NCBI GenBank assembly: GCA_012934845.2
Contig: WNNJ02000652.1
Span: 1 to 64,000, forward strand
Length of the DNA: 64,000 nt
Direction: 5' to 3'
Source: Pomphorhynchus laevis
Taxonomy: Eukaryota > Acanthocephala > Palaeacanthocephala > Echinorhynchida > Pomphorhynchidae
Under the pieces are notes generated by a model. It made no database searches. It was not told where the DNA came from and was given only the letters and a program-made list of their open reading frames with translations. A program made the position numbers and the translations under genes. How positions within the stretch are numbered: position 1 is the stretch's first letter; each line of letters starts with the position of its first letter. This document shows positions 1-12,600 of the stretch, one piece after another.

Positions 1-572
1 TATTTAATAATATTATTAAATAATTAAGAATATAAAATAAATATTATATTTTATTTAGAAAATCTGACTTCATTCATTTAATTTGACTTAATTCTGATTC
101 GGTTCGTTTATTACTCATTTATAAATAAAAATATCTTGAAATAATTAAATAAACCAATAAAATAAGATAGTGATATCTAATCACTATCTATCCTTTTATA
201 ATATAATATCTTTTTATTATAACTATCTTTTTATCTATAATTACTATAAATATATAATAATAACTATCGAAATAACAAATGAAATAACTATCGAAATAAC
301 AAAACGAAAATCATGTTGAACGTTAATTTATTAGATTTATTGGAAATGACTCAATTCGGCAGTTCGATTTGAGTGTTGCGATTTAACAAAAATGTTGCTC
401 TGAACAGTGAGAACAGAATGCTAACAATCAAATTCATCGCAAATAATGACGAAGAGACAAACGTAAATGCATAACTATTTGAGCGATAGCAATTTGAGCA
501 CTGCCAACAAAACCAAAACTATCCAATCTATCACTTCAGGCAGTTTAACTTCATCAAACTATTTTGATCGCT
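1..572. other. AT-rich 3' flank of Pgd
   Basis: No coding sequence is recognisable here. The stretch lies downstream of the Pgd stop codon (the gene reads on the minus strand). It holds short A/T runs and repeats of a 'gaaataac' type word around 260-305. A candidate poly(A) signal is listed separately. Confidence 0.6.
327..332 (-). promoter_or_regulatory. candidate poly(A) signal of Pgd
   Basis: AATAAA on the minus strand, about 240 nt past the Pgd stop codon. Other copies occur nearby (around 337-342 and 108-113), as expected in AT-rich DNA, so the choice is uncertain. Confidence 0.3.
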
Positions 573-692
573 TCAAACATTGTAAGAGGACGCTGTTACG
601 GATCCCCCGGATCCAGTCCAATTAGTGTGATGAAATACACCAGGTTGATCAAGTAATTCGTAAGTATGAGCACCGAAGAAATCTCTAAGAGC
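573..692 (-). CDS. Pgd: Pgd terminal exon
   Basis: Forty codons including TGA at 575-573, after acceptor AG at 694-693. Encodes the C-terminal tail with [12 protein letters not shown] (Arg and His that bind the substrate phosphate in the partner subunit, from family knowledge) and ends SSYNV. Phase 0 start. Confidence 0.87.
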   Translation of the reverse strand, partial: ALRDFFGAHTYELLDQPGVFHHTNWTGSGGSVTASSYNV

Positions 693-3600
693 CTAAATTA
701 AAATAAAATTAAACGATTAATTGATTAAACGGTTAAAAGAGTAATTTGTTTTATTAAAAGATTAATAGAACGACTAATATATGACAAGTAATAAAGAAGA
801 AAAACTATCGTGTGTTTAGTGAACTTAATGTAAGCGCATAATCCTGACAAAGCATATTTATTCGAAATGTTTCCTACAATAAAAAATATAAAAATAAAAA
901 ATAAATATATATTATATATATTATATATAACATATATAGTATATAACATATTATATAATATATATAAATATAAATTTTATATTTTAAAAATCACGAGAAA
1001 AACCCATAAAAATTACAAAATATTATATTTCAATAGCTGCTGTTATCGTCAGAAACAAACAGTTTTCAAAAATTTTCATTAATCGCCGATATTTCATTAT
1101 CACATCGAGACGGTGACATGAATGTTATGACGTGAATGATTTTAATTAAATCGGTTATTATTATATTTTGATATATATTATTATATCATTCATTAATATT
1201 ACAATATTTGCATATTTGATATTAAATAGTTTTATAAAAATATAACTGTAAATTAATAACTATAATAATTAATTAGTTGAAATGGCGGCGGTGTTTCATT
1301 GATCCTTCTCCAAAATTCCGATTTAAAAATGGATCAAAATAAATTATGTTTAATTTATTTTTAATCAGATTTTAAATTATTTTTATCAGATTAAACAGTT
1401 ATTTAGTGAAAATATTTATTTGTTTCTTTTAATTGTAATTTATATTGGAATAGAATCGAAGAAATGACAACTTTAGTTGTGAAAATAAAGTTCCTGATGA
1501 TATTAAAATATCGGATTGAAACTTTTCATTAAATAAATTGTCGTTTCTTTAAATTCCATAAATAAATTATTCAATAATTTAGTAGTTAACATGTAGTCTA
1601 ATATAAATATCATAATCTGAAATTACTTAGTACTATCCAATTTTCAATTATCAAAAGATAATTGAAACACTCCTCAACGTACTTGATCGATCTTTGTTAG
1701 CGATATTGAATTACTCGCAGGAGTTATAAACGATACTAATTAGTCTTAAATCGATCACAAAAAGTCATCTCGAAAATGAATTGTCAATTATCGAAAGATT
1801 TGTTTACTCCGCAAAGTACCTTGTCGATTTATTTTTGCGTGATTAACTCCATGATGAATCACTCACATATGAGTCATAAACGATGTCAATTAGTCATAAA
1901 TCATAAAATAATTATTTCAAATAATTATTTTAAGTCATAAAATAATTATTCTCAAAATAATAATTTCGAAGCATTACAAAACATTTTAAAGAAGTTACCT
2001 GTAGCAAACTAGCAGGTAACCATTTTGATCTATATCCATCATAAAAGGCCAATGCACTGCTTAAGCACGGGACTGGCACACATTGTGATATCGCCGTTGC
2101 GACAACAAACCTCAATGCGTTCTGAATAAACGATTAATTTAAAAAAAAAGATCAATGCAATACGTACAATGCATTTACGCATCTCTTCGACAAAATATTG
2201 GTCTAGTAGTAAGCAACTTAGATTTGCATCTTTTACGAACGCATCTTTTATGTGATTAAGCAGAACACTAAAAGGTCATTAATCAAGCATTGATATATTT
2301 TAATTTACTGTACCTTCTAATAATGCAACCACCTCTCCACATCATAGCGATCTCTGCAAAATTAAGATCCCAACTATATTCATTGGCTGCTGATTTTAAA
2401 AGCATAAATCCTTGAGCATAGGATATGATCTTGGCAGCCAACAAAGCCTGTACAGAAAATGATGTCAGAAACAGTTCAATGCTTTACAGCTACAAGATAT
2501 CAACAATAACATTTATCATAATAAAGATAGATGCTAGTCCGGCACAATTATTTTAGAAATCAACGATTGTGCTATATCGCTAATAAAATATCGTTAATTC
2601 CTGTTCAAGAATTATTGTAGCTAAATCAAAGAAAATAGGAAATTATTTGATATTTCGCTAACTTCTGTTAGCATATTCCTATAATGTTAGCATCGACCTA
2701 GAGGATGCTAACAGAAGTTGGCGAAATATAAAAAAATCCTCTTTTCTTTGATCAATATCCAATAATTCTTTATTAATAATGGATCATTATCAACTATTTA
2801 AAATTCCTGTATATATATTATATTATTTATTTAAAAAATAGTTAAGGATTGATTTCGTGTCAAAACTGCTTACGACATTTGTGTGAATTATGAACACTTT
2901 ATTATTCACTTTCGACTGTTACGTATTCTTCAATAGTTTTCTTAACCAAAATAAAGAAAACTTATTATTTACATTTAAAGAATTTATATTTATAAATATA
3001 TTAATTTATATTTGAATTTCAAATTTAAATTATAAAAATGGTATCAATAATTTACAACGTGGTTTACATAAGGTGACGAATAGAGTAAAATCACAAATGA
3101 CCGTTTTTGGTTTGAACTATAGATTCGTTAAACAGAAAGCAAATTTAACTATATGAACCTGTGCCTTAATGGTGTATAATCCAACAAGTAAATAAATTTA
3201 TATAATAATAAATTCATTTAATAACGAATTTTAATCATTTAAGTAATTGATATTTAATTAATATTAATATCTAATAAATAATGGAATTGCCAATCCGGCC
3301 GTATTGGTAATACAGCCGTATTCTTATATGGGACTTTACCTGTACCAATACTATAGCGCCGACCTACCAATATCAAGATGTGACATAAAGCCGTGCCGTC
3401 GCTAGTGACGCAGAGGCAACAAAGATCAAAATACATAGATATCGATACCCGTGATTACGCATTCGTATCGGTCGCGATCGAGACGCCACTGATAATAATT
3501 AATAAATTTATGTGATAATAATTAATTTATTTAAAAACAAATTTTAATTATGTAAATAAGTAATTAAAATTTTAATATTAAATAATATCAATTCTAAATA

Positions 3601-6600
3601 ATAATTAATTTACTGTTAATTATTAAATATTAATAATTGATATTTAATTAATAATTTATTTAATAATAAATTTTAATCATTTAAGTAAATAAACAATAAA
3701 AATAACCATAAATGAGGTCGTGTTAAATAAACAAAACGCTGATTCATAATATCAATCAAAGTATATTCTGATAAATTGAATAAAATTAGCTTACTCGTCT
3801 GACGTGTACTGACATTTCCTCATAATCACCAGTGAATGGTAGTTTTCTGTCAGTTTCTAAAGGAGTTAAATCTGCGGCAACAGCACGTTCTTCAATCATA
3901 GCAGAAAGACAGCGTGCATAAACCGATTCTGAAATAAGAGTAACAGGAACGCCAAGTTCCATACTCGCCATTATAGTCCATTTTCCAGTTCCTTTCTAAA
4001 TACAAAATAAAAAAGTAAACTTTTTAAATATGGAAAATGAATAAGTTAGAGAATATAACGATTACAGACAAAATTTCTTATTTAAACAAGATTACAAAGC
4101 AAATTTTTGGTAACTAACTGTGTTACCATCATAAGGCTGAACAATAAATTCGTGAAAGCAGCTTGATATACTGAAGCTTCCCATGTTTCGCTGTTGTTTC
4201 ATGCTGAGGCGCCACAATTCCACATGTAAAAAATATCGAGTGAAAAAGTTACTATCAGTGCTTCAAACAACTTTCAAATTCTAGCAAATAGGGAACAGGA
4301 TTCAAGAATTTCTAAGGTAATTTCGACTGTAACAACACCTAAGGTAATATATTTGTTATCTAATGATTATAAGGACAATAGGGTTCTTCCCGCATACCCA
4401 AGCTTAAAAATCTTATAATTATTAAATTGTCAGAGCCTATAGAAAGCCACAAATTGTACAACATTTTCCTGTGAAGCTTCGCAGAGCAGTACAGAAACAG
4501 AATATTATTTAATACGGTCAGATACTACGAGACAGAGGTAAAATTTCCTTTGCCACCTCTGAATTGGTTAATGCATACAAAAATTTCAATAGCAATTTAT
4601 CTAAAGTTGGTAGTCTGATTTCAAAGTCTAGCATGGCTTCCTTGACAATAATAAATCTCCCTTCTCACTTGGAGCAAAAAGACATTAACGCACTTCAAAT
4701 TCTTTTCAAAGTCTCTAATTTTCGCCCCATTAAATGGAATAATGGGCTACTTATTCCTATAAGTTTTGTCTCGGCTCCTACCGACATTGCCAAGACGTTA
4801 ACCAAAACGTCATGCAACCCGTTCATAAGCTTTAAATTAAAGTTTATACTGAAAGAGAACTTTGATCTGTCGCCCAGGATCGCGATGTCTGGAGTAGGTG
4901 GTTTTTATACCTCGTCAGTTTAGTACAATATAACAAAAGAAAAGAAGAAAGGATTAAAATTACAAAAACAATTAATAAATTAAATAAAAACATAAACAGA
5001 TAAAATTCTTAAATTTAAAACCAAAATTTTGTTATTGCAATTTCAATTGATAAGCAAAAATAATAAATTTTATTTAAAATTAAATAAGCCTATTTGCAAA
5101 TAAAGTGAATGATTTAAATAGAAGTAAAGATAGGTTGAAATAAAATTGCGTTTTAACTGGGCTTAATGTAATCTTAACTCTGCACTGGGTTGGTTTCCGC
5201 TTAAATTAGTGGTTGTACTTCTCGTTATAGCTAATGCCGCTAGAAATAATCTTGTCTTTTTATCAACTCGCTTGTGTGTTATCCTATAGTTATCTATAGG
5301 ATGCGCTGTTTTCTCGAACATGCTGTGATACAACACACTTTATGTTTTTCGGATCCCTACGTAGGTATTAACAGTTTAATACCTAATAACCGTTTAATAA
5401 CGATATTTTAACAGTTTAATACCGCAGAGGTCTAACAGTTTGTCCTACGTAGGTATTGTTACAATATGAATATTTGTAGAGAATATTTGTATCAAAATAA
5501 TCTATATATTGTTGTTATATTTAAATTTATATTTAAATAGACTTACAACAAAATAATCTATATATTGTTGTTATATTCAAATATGAATAGACTTACAACA
5601 AAATTTTAGTTTTAGTAACAGTACCTTGAATAAAATTCAAAGTTAAAAACAAGTTTCAAACTATCAAAATCAAATACTAAAGCTGATACCTGTCCAGCTT
5701 TATCACGGATCTTAGATACCAAGTATTCGCCATCTGTGTCTTTATACTTGAGAACTTTTGCAGTAATTTCAATAAGATATGAATCAAGTTCCGTCTTATT
5801 ATAAGCCTCGAATGTCTAAACGAAAACTTTGTTCTTCAAAAAAGAAATTAAATATAAATATATACTTCGCTCATCTGTTTATAATCCAAATTCATAATGT
5901 TTTTCATTATGTGAAATACCTCACATATTAACTGCATGTCACCGTATTCAATACCGTTGTGAACCATTTTCACAAAGTGCCCAGATCCACTAGTGCCAAC
6001 CTACACCAAATTGATAGGGGATTAAATCATGAACAAAACTAAAAAACTTACCCATTCACAACACGGTTTGTCATCAACTTTAGCAGCAATACTTTGTAAA
6101 ATGTCTTTAACTAGATGCCTATAATATCTATTTATTAGCAATTTAAAAATAAAGATAAATAATAAAATGTAAATTTTTAAACAAAATAACTCGTCATTTA
6201 ATGTAATTAAATGACGAGTTAAATTTTATTATAATTTGAATTTATAATTAAATTTTTATTAATGTAATAAATAAACTAATATACATTTTTTAAATTTTAT
6301 TATAATTTGTTAAAGTAATTTTAAATAAATCAAGTTTTCGAAAGTATGCTCCCGATAAATGGGCTTAATATTTGTTCAAAAATTTTGGCCTTCATGGCAA
6401 AGTTTGCATATATGTTCTGTGCATAATACATGCTGATTCTGTATTGAACTGATTGCACAAACCTCGCGTATCCATAGATATAAGATGTCGCATTATTCTT
6501 GACAAACGACATTTGGTGTGAATACATTGAGTGTAATTGTGGGTGGCAAAGGCAGCATGTATCGTTGCTATCTGCCTTATAACGGTGTCCGTCACATTCC

Positions 6601-9600
6601 CTAATCCTCTAATAAAATTATTGAATCTATTTTTTATTTTTATTGAAAACATTTACGCTGATGCTTGCAGTTTCTGTAGATACTCTGTAAGCTAATGATC
6701 TCTGCCAGTCCCAGATACGGTAAAGTCATTATTTTTATATTAATATATCTTTGTATTTATACATTTTAAATACATTAATATGTATATAATATTATATTTG
6801 TATATATTATATATTATAATATACTATCATATTGTATATATTTGTAAGATATTATACAAATATTAATATAACATATTTATCGTGGCGGATAAATGATTTA
6901 TTCCAAGTAAATGTCGGTACAAATTCTTCGATCGGCGCATAAACGATAAGCATAAAGTGTAAGGCTTATTGAAAAATATATTTATTAATAAAGCAAACTA
7001 AACTCGTTTTTTTAATAAATCATTCTAATAAATTCGGTAATAATAAATATATATTTTTTGATGTTGTTTTAGCTAGGAACAAACTTTGAAAATATAATAT
7101 ATTGTCTACAACACTTTAAGTTAAAAAACGAGTGATTTTCTGAATTAAACAGCATCAATAATAAGACGTGGTGGCACGTTCTCAGCCGCTTTAAATTATA
7201 TTCTAAATACTGACCACAAGATAAAATTTGTTGGTGCCAAGATTTTTGAATACGGATAAAATAAGAATGACCGTATTATAAATAAAGGTGGGTATAATCA
7301 CGTATATGACGGCATTCTTGTAGATGAGCATTTACGATAATTTGGTTTAATTGCGAAAATATCAATTGACATTAGAGGAAATCGGATTTTGAGTATGCCA
7401 ATTACAATGGGCCTGATAATATAATAGCATTATATAATAACATAATATTATTTTTAATAATATAATATTATTTATATAATATTAAGTAACGCTAAAGTAT
7501 TTTAGTAATATTTAATAATATTATCAAATATTTCAGTAATATTAATTATTACAAGAAGGCGAGGAAATAGGAATATTTATTTGATTACAAAAATCCAATA
7601 TTTCGACGGCACTCCGGCACGTCATCTTCAGGGTTGTAAAATGTTTGTAATCAAGAAAGTTTTTACAAGAAAGTAAATATTATAAGGAAATATTATATGA
7701 AATATTAATATAAAATATTTATCATTGCGGATAAATGATTTTTTCCAAGTAAATGACGCAACAAATTCTTTGATCGGGGCATAAACGCTAAGCCTGGTAA
7801 AGCTAAATTCATACATGAGCGACAGCGAAAATCAGGATAAGAAGCTACATAAAGTTTACTTATTCTTTTATTTTTCCTTTTATTTTAATATAGTTATTTT
7901 AATGTAGGAAAAAACAAATTAAGAAAACAAATTATTCGTTAAAAACCTAAATATTTTAAACCTTCTGTAAATACATTTTGCAGTAATTCAACGTACCAAG
8001 CTTCCGGTGATCCACCTGGCATAAGGGATGGTCCGTATCTGGCACCCTCTTCCCCTCCTGAAACTCCTGTGCCAATGAATAAAAATCCTTGTTTGGTAAG
8101 CTCTTCGAATCTCCTCTGTAAATGAAAAAATAAACTAAATGAATTCACGTTTAAGTACATACGATAGAATCCGTGTATAGAGAATTTCCACCATCGATGA
8201 TCACGTCACCAGGTAAAAGATGAGGTATCTAAATAATAACTAATGGAATAAAAAGTTACAAGTCTTTGTGTTAATGAAAATCAAATAATTTATGAAAGTA
8301 TAAACTAAATAACCATTTTTATAAAGCAAATATGCTAATTTCATAAAATTATTATAGAAATAAACTCGATAAAATTTTTATTAACATCAATAACTTCTTT
8401 TAATAATTAAAAATCCAAATTTAAATTTAAACTGATTATAATTTTTAATGATTTAATTTCATTAAATCAATTTTTAATATAATATTTTAAATAATCACTT
8501 TTTGAAATAAATTTAATATTGACCTTTTGTTAAAAATTAAAAATAAAACAATCTAAATGAAAAACAGATACTTTTTATCAGCCTAAATAAATATTAGAAA
8601 AATTGTTTTATTTAGAAAAACATAAAATAAATATTTAAAATATAACGTTTTCAGATAACTCTACAAATTTATTACTATGTTGATTAAAAATATAAAAACC
8701 GAGAAGCAATAATAAACCAAATCAGATCAATGTAGCAAACAAATAAAATCAGGTGTATAGCTTATGATGCTCCTATGATATGAGCAGCAGACTATTGTCC
8801 AGTAGCTATTGAAACATAAACACAAAATATTTTTTATATTTTATGTTTTATTTATTATATCTTAATATATTCAATATTTAAATTCAAAGTGTACTAAAAG
8901 GGTGATATGGTTGCTTATTTGATGCGGACAAAACTGCATTTGGGAATTCGGGAGCTAGTAATAATTTCGCTAAAGGTTATTTTTCCGACGGCGTTCCCGT
9001 AGCAGACAATGTCCTTGGTAATACCTTTAAATTCTGTTTAATTATTTAAATACGATGGGAAAAATATACTGAAATATTAGAAATTAAAAATTTAAATTAA
9101 TAATTTAAATAAATTTAATTAATTTAAATTATTTATTATCAGACTGTACATGTATTTACTTTATTATAGCAATATCCCTTTTACTTAAAAGGGATATTGC
9201 TAAAGTTAAATATTACAGCAGCTAATATATTATATTATAATATCTTATATTATAGATTAAAATATATTATATTGCAGTTGATTACTGCAGATTTTTCAAT
9301 GAATAGATGTAGCAACGAAGATTAAAAATTGAAAAATGGAACGCATTTTCGTTTAACAAATTGATATTTTAAAACACAATTTGTATATTTTGTAATTATT
9401 AAATAGAAATATGTTTGGACTATTAAGATATGATTTAATATCATAGGATATGACACACTTTATTTGTAAAAAGAAAATTTCCATGTTCTAATTGTGCCAA
9501 GATAACCATGTATTGATATTAGACAATTCAAGTGTTTTTATGATTAGGGGATTGACGTAATTTGGTTAACTTGAAGACCAAAATGATAAAAGTATATGTC

Positions 9601-12600
9601 TCAATAATTGTAGTTTTAAAAGCTGGTGTATATTCACGTGAATATATAAATGATGTCTGCTTGCTACTGTATGTTTGATATCATTGTTTCCAAGGATGTA
9701 TCTTGATTATGCTGTCAATCGTCTGTTTTTGTGCTGATAAGAATCTCTAGGTAATTTTATTACAGAAATTAACACTACCTATAGATATTATCATGTATAT
9801 TATACATTATAATGGCCTTGGTGGTCGAAAGCTCAACAATTTTTATTCAATAAAAATACTTCTCGCGTCTATAATGCTCTCCCACAATCATCACTTTAAT
9901 CTAAAAAAGACACGAATGCAATGTTCACAAAAATATTATACATGTATAATATCATGTTTATTTTGCCACAACGCGATATCATTTCGTTGTTAAGGAAATC
10001 AATTCGGAAATATATACGTGATAGTTTACTCATCATGTTTGTAATACTAGAGCATCTACATGTGTAAGTATTATTGATCCATTATATATCGATTGTTCGA
10101 ACAAATCGATTGCTCGCACAGTTTATTTAAATATCACTTTTGAATGCAATCGTCGAGAGTTACTCTACAGCACAAATAAATGTATTGATAAAGTTTAATA
10201 ATTTATCATTTTAATAATCGAAAAAAAGAAAAGTACAATCAAAATTACAATCCATTACTGAGTAGAGCGATATTGTTTGGATTTTTGAATTTTGCCCTCA
10301 CAAGAATATACTTTGTATAATATAATTTTGACTTTAGTTATAATAGTATTGACTATATGTAAATATAATTTTGACTTTAGTTATAATATACTGGCTTTGA
10401 GTACCAAAACAAAAAGTTAAATTTTTTAATTAAATATTAATATAATATTAATATAATTAATATTAAATATTAATAATTAAATATTAAATATTAATATAAT
10501 TAATAAATTATTAAGAATTCTAAAAATGGTAGCGTTTTCGCATCAACATAAAAATAGAAGATTCGTATACAAAGCAAACTTTACCAGTGAAGAAATCATA
10601 TTGTCCACGGCTTGTCCAGCTTGAACCAGTAAAAATATCTTTCTGGGCCTTTTTAAAAGAGCAACAAAAAATTCCATAGAGTCGGCACCAACAATTGATT
10701 TGCCAGCAGCGGATCCATTGATAAAATCATGAACTTTGGATACAGTTCGATTGAATACTGCGATCTAAAAGCCATAAGCTGAAATAGTTTGAGAAGTTAT
10801 AGCTCACACGCAAGGCGAACATTAATGCTAATTTAAAAGATGCAAGTTTATTTATTGTACAAAATCTTTGATAAATCTATTAAAAGTTTGATCCTTGAAT
10901 CAATTTGGCACTGAAGTTTAGATCCAAGAATCAATTTGGAGCTGAGGTCTTGATTCTAAATCAATTTTGAGCTGAGGTTTAGATCCTAGAATCGAATCAA
11001 TTTGGAGTTGAGGTTTAGATCCAAAAATCAATTTGGCGATGAGGTCTTGATTCTAGAATCAATTTATAGCTCAGGTTTAGATCCTAGAATCAATTTAGCG
11101 CCAAGGTTTAGATCCTAAAATCAATTTGGCGATGAGGTTTTGATCCTAGAATCAATTCGGCGCTAAGGTTTAGATCCTAGAATCAATTCGGAGCCAAAAG
11201 TTTAGATCCTAGAATCAAGTTGGAGCTGAGGTTTAGATTCTAGAATCTATTTAAAGCTAAGGTTTAGATCCTAGAATCAATTTGACAATGAGGTTTAGAT
11301 CCAAAAATCAATTTGGAGCTGATGTCTTGATTCTAGAATAAATTTGGAGCTCGAGTTTAGATCCTAGAATCAATTCGGTGCTAAGGTTTAGATCCTAGAA
11401 TCAATTCGGCGCTAAGGTTTAGATCCTAGAATCAATTCGGAGTCAAAGGTTTAGATATTATAATCAAGTTGGAGCTGAGATTTAGATTCTAGAATCAATT
11501 TGGAGCTCGAGTTTAGATCTAAGAATCAATTCGGCGCTAAGGTTTAGATCCTACAATCAATTTAGAGGTGAAGGTTAGATCCTAGAATCAATTTGGAGCT
11601 CGACTTTAGATCCTAGAATCAATTCGGTGCTAAGGTTTAGATCCTAGAATCAATTCGGCGCTAAGGTTTAGATCCTAGAATCAATTTGGAGCTCGAGTTT
11701 AGATCTAAGAATCAATTCGGTGCTAAGGTTTAGTAGATCCTAGAATCAATTCGGCGCAAAGGTTTAGATCCTAGAATCTATTTAAAGCTAAGGTTTAGAT
11801 CTTAGAATCAAGTTGGAGCTGAGGTTTAGATTCTAGAATCTATTTAAAGCTAAGGTTCAGCTCCTACAATCAATTTGGAGGTGAAGGTTAGATCCTAGAA
11901 TCAATTTGGAACTGAGGTTCAGATCCTACAATCAATTTGGAGGTGAAGGTTAGATACTAGAATCAATTTGGAGTTCGAGTTTAGATCCTAGAATCAATTC
12001 GGTGCTAAGGTTTAGATCCTAGAATCAATTCGGCGCTAAGGTTTAGATCCTAGAATCAATTCAGCGCTAAGGTTTAGATCCTAGAATCAATTTGGAGCTC
12101 GAGTTTAGATCTAAGAATCAATTCGGCGCTAAGGTTTAGATCCTAGAATCAATTCGGCGCTAAGGTTTAGATTCTAGAATCTATTTAAAGCTAAGGTTTA
12201 GATCTTAGAATCAAGTTGGAGCTGATGTTTAGATTCTAGAATCTATTTAAAGCTAAGGTTCAGATCCTACAATCAATTTGGAGGTGAAGGTTAGATCCTA
12301 GAATCAATTTGGAACTGAGGTTCAGATCCTACAGTTAATTTGGAGGTGAAGGTTAGATCCTAGAATCAATTTGGAGCTCTAGTTTAGATCCTAGAATCAA
12401 TTCGGTGCTAAGGTTTAGATCCTAGAATCAATTCGGCGCTAAGGTTTAGATTCTAGAATCTATTTAAAGCTAAGGTTTAGATACTAGAATCAAGTTGGAG
12501 CTGAGGTTTAGATTCTAGAATCTATTTAAAGCTAAGGTTCAGATCCTACAATCAATTTGGAGGTGAAGGTTAGATCCTAGAATCAATTTGGAACTGAGGT

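Noticed and set aside
725-1082. Open frames rich in Ile/Tyr/Phe on both strands
   Set aside because: Low-complexity translations of TA-rich intron sequence; no domain and inside the Pgd last intron.
6330-6652. Overlapping minus-strand frames of 65 and 86 codons
   Set aside because: They lie in a Pgd intron, overlap each other in different frames and show no family motif.
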